From positions 1 to 6,522 of the forward strand of contig NJDO01000108.1 of NCBI GenBank assembly GCA_002254385.1: a DNA stretch of 6,522 nucleotides, written 5' to 3'. Below the pieces are notes generated by a model that was not told the DNA's origin, ran no database searches, and saw only the letters and a list, made by a program, of their open reading frames with translations. Made by a program: the position numbers and the translations under genes. This document shows, in pieces, positions 1-5,892 of the stretch (position 1 is its first letter; every line of letters starts with the position of its first letter). The stretch is from Thermoplasmatales archaeon ex4484_6 (GTDB taxonomy: Archaea > Thermoplasmatota > Penumbrarchaeia > Penumbrarchaeales > Penumbrarchaeaceae).

Positions 1-19
1 CCTGAAAGGTTGGTGTGAA

Positions 20-1324
20 ATGTCCGACACGAAGCCTGCGAAGAGAACGGTCCTTGCCTGGATATCCGCGAATGATGAACTTGTGGAGGAGACCAGGGAG
101 CTCTGCCTCCACGCCGGTTACCGGGTTGTCCGCGAGGTAAGGCAAAAAAGGAGGGAACCGGATCCCAAATTCTATCTGGGTCCGGGAAAGATAAGGGAGC
201 TCAAAGATGAGAATGACGCGGAATTCGTCGTGACCCCAACCGACCTGGACCCCACGCAGATATTCAACATCTCCAAGGCTACCGGGCTCTCGGTTTCCGA
301 CAGGATAAGGGTGGTCCTGGAGCTTTTTCATTCAAGAGCCACCAGCCCGGAGGCAAGGCTGCAGGTGGAAATGGCGGATATACGTTATCAGCTTCCAATC
401 CTCCGTGAGTACATCCATCAGGGGACGCTCTCGGACAGACCCGGCTTCATGGCCGGTGGGGAATACCGGGTGGATTATTATTACGAGATGGCAAGGAAGA
501 GGATGGCCCACATCAGGGAGCTTCTAAGAAAGGAAAGGAAGAGAAGGGGCAGGACAAGATATCTCAGAAAGAGAAGAGGGACCTACCTCGTGTCCGTCGC
601 CGGATACACAAATGCCGGGAAGTCCACCCTGGTCAACGCCCTCTCGAGAAACACATCCCCCGATAAGACGCTGGAGACCGCTGACAGGATGTTCACGACC
701 ATCGCAACCTCCACAAGGAGAATGAGAGGGAGGAGGGACTGCATGATAACCGACACTGTTGGCTTCATTAGGGCCCTTCCGCCTTGGTTGATTGAAGGGT
801 TCATGTCAACACTGGAGGAGCTGTTCAGCGCGGATGTGGTACTGCTTGTGGTGGACGCTTCCGAGGGGAGGGAGAAGATCGCATCCAGGTTGGGAGAATC
901 CATGAGCATCCTGAGGAACGGGAACTGCTCGGGAAGGATATTGCTGGTCCTGAACAAGATAGACCTGCTTGATGATGATGAGCCGCTCTCTCTCCTTGAT
1001 ATGGTTCAGCCGGGGAACATGGATATGATGGACGAGGTCGTGCCGGTCTCGGCGGCATCGGAAGAGGGAATATCCGAACTCATCGAGGCAGTGAACAGGG
1101 TTCTCCCCCCCACGGTCAGTGTTTCGATAAGGGTTCCCATGACGGAATATTCCCCCCTCATTGCTTCATGGATACATGCGAACACATTCGATGTCCGTAT
1201 CGTATATACGACGGAATCGGCTGTCATCAAATGCAGAATGGAGAAGAGATGGATGGGACACCTGGAGGGGATCCTGGAGTCCGTGGGCGGGGTCATTCTC
1301 GTTTCGGACCGGGATGGACCCTGA
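20..1324 (+). CDS. hflX: HflX-type ribosome-associated GTPase
   Basis: GTPase of the HflX family. Members bind the large ribosomal subunit and, in bacteria, split stalled or heat-damaged ribosomes; the archaeal role is inferred from this. The 434 residues hold an N-terminal HflX domain (about 10-135) with the family signature FYLGPGKIREL at 51-61 and the block SPEARLQVEMADIRYQLP at 109-126, then a basic helical linker (about 155-187). The G domain follows: P-loop GYTNAGKST at 195-203, switch I FTTIATSTR at 225-233, DTVG at 245-248, NKID at 312-315 and SAA at 344-346. A small C-terminal domain (about 367-430) closes it. The bacterial glycine-rich loop before the G domain is replaced by PGFMAGGE, as expected for an archaeal form. 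Start ATG at 20 is preceded by GGTG (12-15), a match to the archaeal anti-Shine-Dalgarno. All G motifs are intact, so it should be active. Confidence 0.95.
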   Translation: MSDTKPAKRTVLAWISANDELVEETRELCLHAGYRVVREVRQKRREPDPKFYLGPGKIRELKDENDAEFVVTPTDLDPTQIFNISKATGLSVSDRIRVVLELFHSRATSPEARLQVEMADIRYQLPILREYIHQGTLSDRPGFMAGGEYRVDYYYEMARKRMAHIRELLRKERKRRGRTRYLRKRRGTYLVSVAGYTNAGKSTLVNALSRNTSPDKTLETADRMFTTIATSTRRMRGRRDCMITDTVGFIRALPPWLIEGFMSTLEELFSADVVLLVVDASEGREKIASRLGESMSILRNGNCSGRILLVLNKIDLLDDDEPLSLLDMVQPGNMDMMDEVVPVSAASEEGISELIEAVNRVLPPTVSVSIRVPMTEYSPLIASWIHANTFDVRIVYTTESAVIKCRMEKRWMGHLEGILESVGGVILVSDRDGP

Positions 1325-1351
1325 AGTGTGTTTCGGGGTGATGGTGCTCGG

Positions 1352-1402
1352 ATAAAAAGGGTTTTATTCCATTAGCCGTTCATTAGCGAAGGAGGACATT
1401 CG
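1352..1402 (+). promoter_or_regulatory. Promoter and Shine-Dalgarno of galU
   Basis: An A-rich TATA-like element, ATAAAAA, lies at 1352-1358 and would place a transcription start near 1380. This leaves a leader of about 20 bases. GGAGG at 1391-1395 sits seven bases before the ATG at 1403 and fixes that start. A second AT-rich stretch (TTTTATT, 1362-1368) is an alternative TATA box but would put the start inside the Shine-Dalgarno. The Shine-Dalgarno is firm; the promoter is a pattern match. Confidence 0.55.
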
Positions 1403-2272
1403 ATGAAGGCAGTGATACCCGCAGCGGGACTCGGCACCCGTCTGCTTCCCATCACCAAGTCCCAGCCGAAAGAGATGATGCCAGTCCTCAACAAGCCTGC
1501 CATCCAGTATGTGGTCGAAGAGGCATCGAGAGGCGGTTTCGATCAGATCCTGATAATCACCAACAGGAACAAGAAGGTGATGGAAGATCACTTCGACAGG
1601 AATCTGGAGCTTCAGGAGCTTCTGCTCAAGAAGGGAAAGAAGGAGGCCCTCTCGGAGCTGAGGAAGATCGAGGAGCTGGCGGACCTCTTCTACCTCAGGC
1701 AGAAGGAACAGAAGGGACTGGGGGATGCCGTTCTGTGCTCGGAAGCATACGTCGGGAACGAGGCGTTCGCGGTCCTTCTCGGTGACGACATCATAATCTC
1801 CGACATTCCCGCGATAAAACAGCTGTGGGACGCCCATCTCCAGGTGAATGCCCCCATAATTGCGCTCGAGGAGGTCCCGGAGGATCATTTGGAGCGATAC
1901 GGCATCGTGGAGCTCGGAACGGAGGTGTCTCCCGGACTGTTCAAACTGAACGGGATAGTGGAAAAGCCCAGCAGGGAGGAAGCTCCCTCGAGGATGGCCG
2001 TGATGGGGCGGTATATCCTTGACCACGATATCTTCTCATGGCTGAGGACATCGGATACCGGGAAGGGCGGGGAGCTCCAGCTTACCGATTCCCTTGCCAG
2101 ATATATCGATACCAAGGGCCTCTACGGTAGGGTTGTTGAGGGTCTGAGGGTCGATATAGGCTCTGTTGAGGACTGGTTGAAGGCGAACCTTCAGGTCGCG
2201 CTCCTGGATAAGGAGCTCAAACAGAGGATATCAAGGTATTTCGACCAGCTGAAGGCCGAGGGAAAGCTCTGA
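1403..2272 (+). CDS. galU: UTP-glucose-1-phosphate uridylyltransferase (GalU type)
   Basis: Makes UDP-glucose and pyrophosphate from UTP and glucose-1-phosphate, in the cytoplasm, supplying glycosyl donors for surface polysaccharide, protein glycosylation or glycolipids. The 289 residues match the usual length. Visible motifs are the nucleotide-binding loop AAGLGTRLLPITKSQPKEM (7-25), the GalU-specific KGLGDAV (104-110), LLGDD with a metal-binding Asp (125-129), YGIVE (166-170), VEKP (186-189), GRYIL (202-206) and GGELQLTD (222-229). The last two blocks favour GalU over dTDP-glucose synthase (RmlA), and the long helical insert at 62-103 is also GalU-like. A TDP-glucose or other sugar nucleotidyltransferase specificity cannot be fully excluded. 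It lies 78 bases after hflX with its own promoter and converges on the helicase gene. A membrane glycosyltransferase at the right end of the window could use its product, which is only inference. Confidence 0.93.
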   Translation: MKAVIPAAGLGTRLLPITKSQPKEMMPVLNKPAIQYVVEEASRGGFDQILIITNRNKKVMEDHFDRNLELQELLLKKGKKEALSELRKIEELADLFYLRQKEQKGLGDAVLCSEAYVGNEAFAVLLGDDIIISDIPAIKQLWDAHLQVNAPIIALEEVPEDHLERYGIVELGTEVSPGLFKLNGIVEKPSREEAPSRMAVMGRYILDHDIFSWLRTSDTGKGGELQLTDSLARYIDTKGLYGRVVEGLRVDIGSVEDWLKANLQVALLDKELKQRISRYFDQLKAEGKL

Positions 2273-2325
2273 AGAAAGGTTGTCCGGTGGGATTTCCACG
2301 TTTCCGTGATCGCAAGGAGAACCGA

Positions 2326-4038
2326 TCAAGGTCTAGCGAACCTTCCCTTCTTCTTTCTATGCGGCCTTCTCTCGGGAGGATTCCCGTTCTTTCCTTCTTC
2401 AAGGTCCTTCCTCACCTTCATGATGAGGGGTTTATCATTCCTGTATGACCTTCTGAATTGTTTCAGGATCGATTTTGCCTCCCTGGAGGGAACCGTAATG
2501 TAGGATCGGTCATCCGCGATCTCGATATCCTCGATCATTTCGGGGGGTGTGCCAGCCCTTCCACCTATGAGTTCAAGGACCTTTCCCCTGTTCATCTTCT
2601 CCTTTCTTCCCATTGCGATCGATAATCTGACCATCCTGGAATTTCCTCCGGTTTCCGAAGGTTCCTTTTTTCGTAACGCCGTTTTCCCTTCCACTCTTCT
2701 CCGTCCCTCGACGATCCCCTCCCCTGCCTTCTTTCCCTCCATCCCCGGTATCTCTTCCAGGTCCTTTCCGAAGGAGTACTTGAGAAGGGCTGTGATGATG
2801 TCCTCCCCCGAGCTCACTTCCATGAGGTTCCTTGCCCATCTCCTGTAACCTTCGGTCTCCTTCCGGGAGATCAACCCATCGATCTCGCTTTCCACTCTCT
2901 TCCTCCTTATATCGGCGATCTCGTTCCTGTCGGGAGCTCTCTGCTTCACGATCTCGGCCTTTGTGAACTTCTGTATGAACTTCATTTTTTTTAGCTCGGT
3001 CGGGGTAACGAATGTAATGGCAGTACCTTTTTTTCCCGCCCTCCCCGTTCTCCCGATCCGGTGCACATAATCCTCCGGGTTGCGGGGAATGGAATAATTG
3101 ATAACGTGTGTCAGTTCGATCACATCGATACCTCTGGCCGCAACATCTGTTGCCACCAGGATGTTGATCTTTCTGTCCCTGAACTTGCCAAGGATCTTCT
3201 CCCTGAGAGGCTGGGATATATCACCGTGAAGATTGTCCGCCCTCATTCCCCTGTCGATCAACATCGAGGTGAGTTCACCCACATCGACCTTTGTCCTGCA
3301 GAATACGATACCGTAGAAATCCCTCTCAACCTCCAGAACCCTCATCAGGGCTTCGAACTTGTCCTTTCTCCTGACCTCGAAATATATCTGTTCGGTGAGA
3401 TCGGTGGTCAACTGCGGTTCGGACCTGACATGAACATATTTCTCCATGTAGCTCTCCGCCAGTTTCCTTATTCTCTCCGGCATCGTGGCGGAGAAGAGCA
3501 GGACCCTTTTCTCATCGGGTGTTTCCCCGAAGATCTCTTCGATATCCTCGAGGAATCCCATGTTCAGCATCTCATCCGCCTCATCCAGGATGAAATATTC
3601 CACGCGGTCCAGAACAAGTGTTTTCCTTCTGATGTGGTCAAGGACCCTTCCGGGTGTTCCTACGACGATATCGACTCCTTTTTCCAGCTTCCTGAGTTGG
3701 ATGTTGATGAACTGCCCTCCGTATATGGCTGCCGTATTGATGTCGGAATTGCCTTTGAGTGATTCGATCTCCTCGGAGACCTGGATCACGAGCTCCCTTG
3801 TGGGGGCCAGGATGATGGCCTTCACACCCCTCTTTCGGGGATCCAGCTTCTCTATCAGGGGGAGTGCGAACGCGGCGGTCTTTCCGGTTCCCGTCTGGGC
3901 CTGGGCGATGATATCTACATCCTTCCCCAGGAGGAGGGGTATGGTCAGTACCTGTATCTCCGTCGGCGTTTCAAATCCTCTCTTTTCAAGGGTGGCCAGT
4001 GTACTTTCCGAAAGTCCCAGGGAACTGAAATCGTTCAT
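2326..4038 (-). CDS. DEAD-box RNA helicase with C-terminal DbpA-type RNA-binding domain
   Basis: ATP-dependent RNA helicase of the DeaD/CsdA-like group, expected to remodel RNA in ribosome assembly, decay or cold adaptation. The 570 residues show every core motif: Q motif ending at Q29, motif I AQTGTGKT (47-54), PTREL (79-83), GG (107-108), TPGR (128-131), DEAD (152-155), SAT (183-185), HGD (271-273), ATDVAARGID (296-305) and HRIGRTGRAG (326-335). A helical segment (about 365-425) and a basic linker (430-465) follow. A DbpA-type RNA-binding fold (about 467-545) comes next, with GRKEKMNRGKVLELI and a late ITVPS strand, and the tail is basic. Start: the ATG at 4038 is preferred over an upstream in-frame TTG at 4059, because a TATA box at about 4068-4078 implies a transcript starting near 4041-4050, after the TTG. 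No Shine-Dalgarno is visible, which fits a leaderless or near-leaderless mRNA. Confidence 0.95.
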   Translation of the reverse strand: MNDFSSLGLSESTLATLEKRGFETPTEIQVLTIPLLLGKDVDIIAQAQTGTGKTAAFALPLIEKLDPRKRGVKAIILAPTRELVIQVSEEIESLKGNSDINTAAIYGGQFINIQLRKLEKGVDIVVGTPGRVLDHIRRKTLVLDRVEYFILDEADEMLNMGFLEDIEEIFGETPDEKRVLLFSATMPERIRKLAESYMEKYVHVRSEPQLTTDLTEQIYFEVRRKDKFEALMRVLEVERDFYGIVFCRTKVDVGELTSMLIDRGMRADNLHGDISQPLREKILGKFRDRKINILVATDVAARGIDVIELTHVINYSIPRNPEDYVHRIGRTGRAGKKGTAITFVTPTELKKMKFIQKFTKAEIVKQRAPDRNEIADIRRKRVESEIDGLISRKETEGYRRWARNLMEVSSGEDIITALLKYSFGKDLEEIPGMEGKKAGEGIVEGRRRVEGKTALRKKEPSETGGNSRMVRLSIAMGRKEKMNRGKVLELIGGRAGTPPEMIEDIEIADDRSYITVPSREAKSILKQFRRSYRNDKPLIMKVRKDLEEGKNGNPPERRPHRKKKGRFARP

Positions 4039-4267
4039 GATGCTCTGTGCCGGCCACAACCCGAACTACTATTTATCTTTTGCAAGGGAACCATTTTCGG
4101 ATGTATTTTCCATCAAATAGGAATTTCAAAGCATCCGGTCGTTTGTCTCCTTACCCCCTCCTCAATTCCTCTACCCACCATACCTCGGGAGCGGGGGTTG
4201 GAGGTTCGGATACGAATGTATTTTCATTCGTGTCCGATTTTTATAGCATTAATTTCTTGGAGTTCCA
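4039..4267. promoter_or_regulatory. Divergent promoter region between helicase and small membrane gene
   Basis: This non-coding stretch carries two back-to-back promoters. On the minus strand, AAGATAAATAG (4068-4078) is a TATA-like box about 30 bases before the helicase ATG. On the plus strand, TTTTTATAG (4238-4245) is a TATA box whose centre is about 26 bases before the ATG at 4268, so the transcript would start at or next to the start codon. GGAG at 4259-4262 could also act as a Shine-Dalgarno if the transcript begins a little earlier. The middle (about 4143-4186) is strikingly pyrimidine-rich on the plus strand, with no convincing ORF. Confidence 0.6.
4207..4236. repeat. Inverted repeat abutting TATA box (candidate operator)
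   Basis: CGGATACGAATG (4207-4218) and CATTCGTGTCCG (4225-4236) are complementary at 11 of 12 positions around the six-base centre TATTTT. The one mismatch would be a G-U pair in RNA. The right arm ends one to two bases before the TATA box of the gene at 4268, so it covers where the TFB recognition element should lie. It sits upstream of the predicted transcription start, which argues for a DNA-binding site rather than an RNA structure. The regulator is unknown. Confidence 0.6.
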
Positions 4268-4486
4268 ATGGATGTCGAAAGATACATCATAGCCATCCTT
4301 CTCCCGCTTTTCGGAATTGCCGCTGTCGGGTGGGGGCGGTATGGCCCGAGATACAGAGCTGCAATTTCCAGAAAACACAATATTCGCTACCTGGATGTGG
4401 AGATGTCCGTCTCCTACCAGATAGCTTTCTGGCTGATAGTGGTTCCCCTTTTCATATTGCAGACCCTCAACTGGATCCTGTCATGA
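4268..4486 (+). CDS. Small two-helix membrane protein, function unknown
   Basis: A 72-residue protein I do not recognise. It has two clear hydrophobic segments, about residues 6-22 (YIIAILLPLFGIAAVGW) and 50-70 (YQIAFWLIVVPLFILQTLNWI). They are joined by a polar, basic loop (24-42, with several Arg and a Lys), so the loop is probably cytoplasmic and both ends outside. There is no signal peptidase site, cysteine motif or catalytic motif. That it is a real gene rests on a well-placed TATA box giving a leaderless start at 4268, a possible GGAG at 4259-4262, and good membrane-protein composition over the whole frame. It stands alone: divergent from the helicase and convergent with nikR. The palindrome next to its promoter suggests regulated expression. 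A subunit of a transporter or stress membrane complex is possible but unsupported. Confidence 0.7.
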   Translation: MDVERYIIAILLPLFGIAAVGWGRYGPRYRAAISRKHNIRYLDVEMSVSYQIAFWLIVVPLFILQTLNWILS

Positions 4487-4559
4487 GCATCTCCCGATAC
4501 AGGATGAGGTTCGATAGGTGAGATCGGTTCCCATGAGGGTAGGTGATCCGTATGTTTGA

Positions 4560-4595
4560 CCCGGACCTCCGGGCCCTGATCCCGTGGTTCAGGGC
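4560..4595 (-). terminator. Tandem hairpins at the nikR stop codon
   Basis: Two adjacent inverted repeats lie at the 3' end of nikR. TCAGGGC (4589-4595, which includes the stop codon) pairs perfectly over seven bases with GCCCTGA (4573-4579), with a nine-base loop. Immediately downstream in the nikR direction, CCCGGA (4560-4565) mirrors TCCGGG (4568-4573). No U-tract follows, so this is not a classical terminator. It may be a 3'-end stabilising or termination-assisting structure. It sits in the convergent gap between nikR and the small membrane gene. Confidence 0.35.
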
Positions 4596-4996
4596 GGGGT
4601 CCTGGTGATGACGAGCTCCCCGTGTTTGACTCCCTTTATGGCCCTGATATTGTCGGAGAGCTTCCTGACATCCTCGGCTTCCCCCTTCACAATGAGAACC
4701 TCGAGGCACATATCGTGGTCCATATGGACATGAGTGGTGAACAGTATATCGTGATAGTGTGAGTGCTGCAGGTCCAGAAGTTTGTTGTTCACATCGCACT
4801 GATGATGATCGTAAATATATGTCAGGGTACCAACAACCTCTCCCTCTCTTCCTTCAACGTCTCTTTCCATTATCGCCTTTCTGACAAGATCCCTTATCGC
4901 CTCGGACCTGCTCTGGTATCCCTTCTCCCCGATCAGTTCGTCAAATCTTTCAAGGAGCTCCGGTTCGAATGACACTCCCACTCTTGATACCGCCAT
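4589..4996 (-). CDS. nikR: NikR-family nickel-responsive transcriptional regulator
   Basis: Nickel-dependent DNA-binding regulator that usually represses nickel uptake genes. The 135 residues start with a ribbon-helix-helix domain (about 1-45: the strand VSRVGVSF, then two helices containing SRSEAIRDLVRKAI) and continue with an ACT-like metal-binding and tetramerisation domain (about 53-133). The nickel ligands known from the E. coli protein (His76, His87, His89, Cys95) are all present at the same spacing as His78, His89, His91 and Cys97 (QHSHYHD, then THVHMDHDMCLEV). ATG 4996 is chosen because it begins the ribbon strand directly and is preceded by GGTG (5002-5005) and GGAG (5007-5010). An in-frame ATG at 5050 would add 18 non-conserved residues. 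It follows the GDCCVxC gene by 63 bases and could be co-transcribed with it or use its own weak promoter. No nickel transporter or nickel enzyme is visible here. Confidence 0.93.
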   Translation of the reverse strand: MAVSRVGVSFEPELLERFDELIGEKGYQSRSEAIRDLVRKAIMERDVEGREGEVVGTLTYIYDHHQCDVNNKLLDLQHSHYHDILFTTHVHMDHDMCLEVLIVKGEAEDVRKLSDNIRAIKGVKHGELVITRTPP

Positions 4997-5013
4997 CGTA
5001 GCACCACTCCTGC

Positions 5014-5032
5014 CATTTCGTGCCACGGAATG
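5014..5032. repeat. Imperfect palindrome near predicted nikR transcription start
   Basis: CATTTCGTG (5014-5022) and CACGGAATG (5024-5032) are complementary at eight of nine positions around a single central base. It lies between the nikR Shine-Dalgarno and an AT-rich TATA candidate at about 5041-5055, near where transcription should start. That is a common operator position for archaeal repressors. The one-base centre makes an RNA hairpin unlikely. Autoregulation by NikR is an inference. Confidence 0.35.
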
Positions 5033-5059
5033 AAAGAGTGAACATATCATCTTTTCCCA

Positions 5060-5269
5060 TCATGGATCGCCGCAGCAGCCCCGTTCTTCCTGTATTGAAG
5101 GACACGGCACGGTTCCGTAGGAGCAGAACACGCAGCAGTCACCCTCCTTTGCCTTGATGATATGACCGCAGTTCGTGCATTCGTAGAATACCTGACAGCT
5201 TTCGGTGGGCATCTCCTCTTCCTTTTCGTGACCGCATCCGGGGCATGTAATGATAGAGAGAAGTTCCAT
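5060..5269 (-). CDS. GDCCVxC-domain zinc-ribbon-like protein
   Basis: A 69-residue cysteine-rich protein with 11 cysteines. It matches the small family named for its GDCCVxC motif, found in bacteria and archaea. I recall that some members are annotated as possible selenoproteins and some sit near mercury-resistance genes; neither point can be checked here. Visible parts are CPGC (C9, C12), the block MPTESCQVFYECTNCG (20-35; C25, C31, C34), GDCCVFCSYGTVPCP (43-57; C45, C46, C49, C56) and a C-terminal CC (65-66). C9/C12 with C31/C34 could form a zinc ribbon; the GDCCVFC cysteines could bind a metal or do thiol chemistry. All motif positions are ordinary Cys codons, with no in-frame TGA before the stop, so this copy is not a selenoprotein. 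ATG 5269 is supported by a TATA box about 25 bases upstream, giving a leaderless start. nikR follows 63 bases downstream. The biochemical function is unknown. Confidence 0.85.
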   Translation of the reverse strand: MELLSIITCPGCGHEKEEEMPTESCQVFYECTNCGHIIKAKEGDCCVFCSYGTVPCPSIQEERGCCGDP

Positions 5270-5382
5270 GATACAATCATGTGTTTGCCATAAAAATCAC
5301 TTATCCCATAATCGAGGTGGATTACCGCGTAAAAAAAAAGCAGCTTGATAATTGATATATCTAAACCATATACCTTTGGGAG
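5270..5382. promoter_or_regulatory. Divergent leaderless promoters
   Basis: Two promoters share this gap. On the minus strand, GATTTTTATGG (plus coordinates 5288-5298) is a TATA box centred about 25 bases before the ATG at 5269. On the plus strand, TTGATATATCTAAA (about 5352-5365) is a TATA box centred about 25-27 bases before the ATG at 5383. Both imply transcripts starting at or beside the start codon. An A-run lies at 5332-5339. No other gene is visible here. Confidence 0.6.
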
Positions 5383-5766
5383 ATGAATGAAGAAGATATC
5401 AAGGGTTCCGGGAGAACGGGACCCGCACGGAGATTCACGGAGAGGGTCCTTGAAAGATACAGGGATGAGGTTCTGTTTATCGCCCGGTATGGACCTCTTG
5501 ATCTTGAAGGTGAAAGAGGTGATGAGGTATCGGATATCGAGATCATCATCGTCACAAGGAAGGATGATGAGGACCTGAGAAGGTACGTCTTCGATATCTG
5601 CAGCGACATATATTTCAGGGAGGAGAAATGGATATCCGTCTACTGCTGCTCGTCTGTCAGATACAGGGGGTACAATCGGGAAGGGTTCTTCAGGGATCTT
5701 CTGAAAAGAAGTGAGATCCTGTGGAAGGGGGCTGATTTCGATCAGTATCCCTATATCGACGAGTGA
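5383..5766 (+). CDS. Degenerate minimal nucleotidyltransferase (MNT-like) domain protein
   Basis: A 127-residue protein resembling the DNA polymerase beta-like minimal nucleotidyltransferases. After an N-terminal helix (about 14-30) comes the strand and loop ARYGPLDLEGERGDEVSDIEIIIV (34-57), laid out like the family's GS-loop followed by SDID. The usual Gly-Ser is Gly-Pro here and the second Asp is Glu (D51, E53). The next core strand (KWISVYCC, 82-89) lacks an obvious third acidic metal ligand. A helix (100-112) then leads to a short acidic tail. Catalysis is therefore doubtful; a binding or regulatory role, or loss of activity, is likely. Such domains often pair with HEPN proteins in toxin-antitoxin modules, but none is seen next to it. 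The ATG at 5383 fits a leaderless transcript from a good TATA box; GGGAG directly touches the ATG and is too close to act as a Shine-Dalgarno. That it is a gene is likely; the product call is moderate. Confidence 0.65.
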   Translation: MNEEDIKGSGRTGPARRFTERVLERYRDEVLFIARYGPLDLEGERGDEVSDIEIIIVTRKDDEDLRRYVFDICSDIYFREEKWISVYCCSSVRYRGYNREGFFRDLLKRSEILWKGADFDQYPYIDE

Positions 5767-5816
5767 TGCCCGGTCAACCGGATTCCCGGCATGCTGTTGA
5801 GGACACGGACGCTTCT

Positions 5817-5843
5817 CATCCGCAGGATGTTTCTCCATTTTTT
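5817..5843 (+). terminator. Possible hairpin plus T-tract terminator
   Basis: CATCC (5817-5821) and GGATG (5825-5829) form a short perfect stem with a three-base loop. It is followed by a pyrimidine-rich stretch ending in six T residues (about 5838-5843). It lies about 50 bases after the nucleotidyltransferase stop and points the right way for that gene. The stem is short, and archaeal termination depends mainly on the T-tract, so this is tentative. Confidence 0.35.
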
Positions 5844-5892
5844 CCTCATCGGAGGAGGGGAGCCCGGCTCGATCGTCATGTTCCATGTATGT

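Noticed and set aside
1364..2026. Minus-strand open frame of 220 codons
   Set aside because: Antisense to galU, whose motifs are intact over the whole stretch.
3061..3762. Plus-strand open frame of 233 codons
   Set aside because: It is fully antisense to the conserved helicase core (DEAD, SAT and HRIGRTGRAG motifs), with no promoter or family signature.
4039..4059. Seven-residue upstream extension of the helicase from a TTG
   Set aside because: The TATA box at about 4068-4078 puts the transcription start downstream of the TTG, and family proteins begin close to the NDFSSLGLS block.
3485..4120. Plus-strand open frame of 211 codons
   Set aside because: Antisense to the N-terminal helicase domain and serine-rich in the way typical of reverse frames of charged proteins.
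4997..5050. 18-residue N-terminal extension of NikR
   Set aside because: It precedes the ribbon strand, where NikR proteins normally begin. ATG 4996 has a better Shine-Dalgarno, and the extension covers the likely promoter and palindrome.
4589..5766. Possible defence or toxin-antitoxin island (nucleotidyltransferase, NikR, cysteine-rich protein)
   Set aside because: There is no HEPN partner, nuclease or mobile-element boundary. The nucleotidyltransferase is divergent from the other two genes, and NikR has complete nickel ligands that point to metal regulation.
5766..5792. ATGCC/GGCAT inverted repeat with an inner CCGG repeat after the nucleotidyltransferase stop
   Set aside because: The arms are only four to five bases and the nested repeats compete. 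This is within what chance gives in GC-rich sequence.
5047..5886. Long minus-strand open frame of 279 codons
   Set aside because: It overlaps the GDCCVxC gene in another frame and runs antisense to the nucleotidyltransferase gene. Its composition is that of a shadow, it shows no motif, and it has no ribosome binding site or promoter. Both genes it crosses have better promoters and recognisable motifs.
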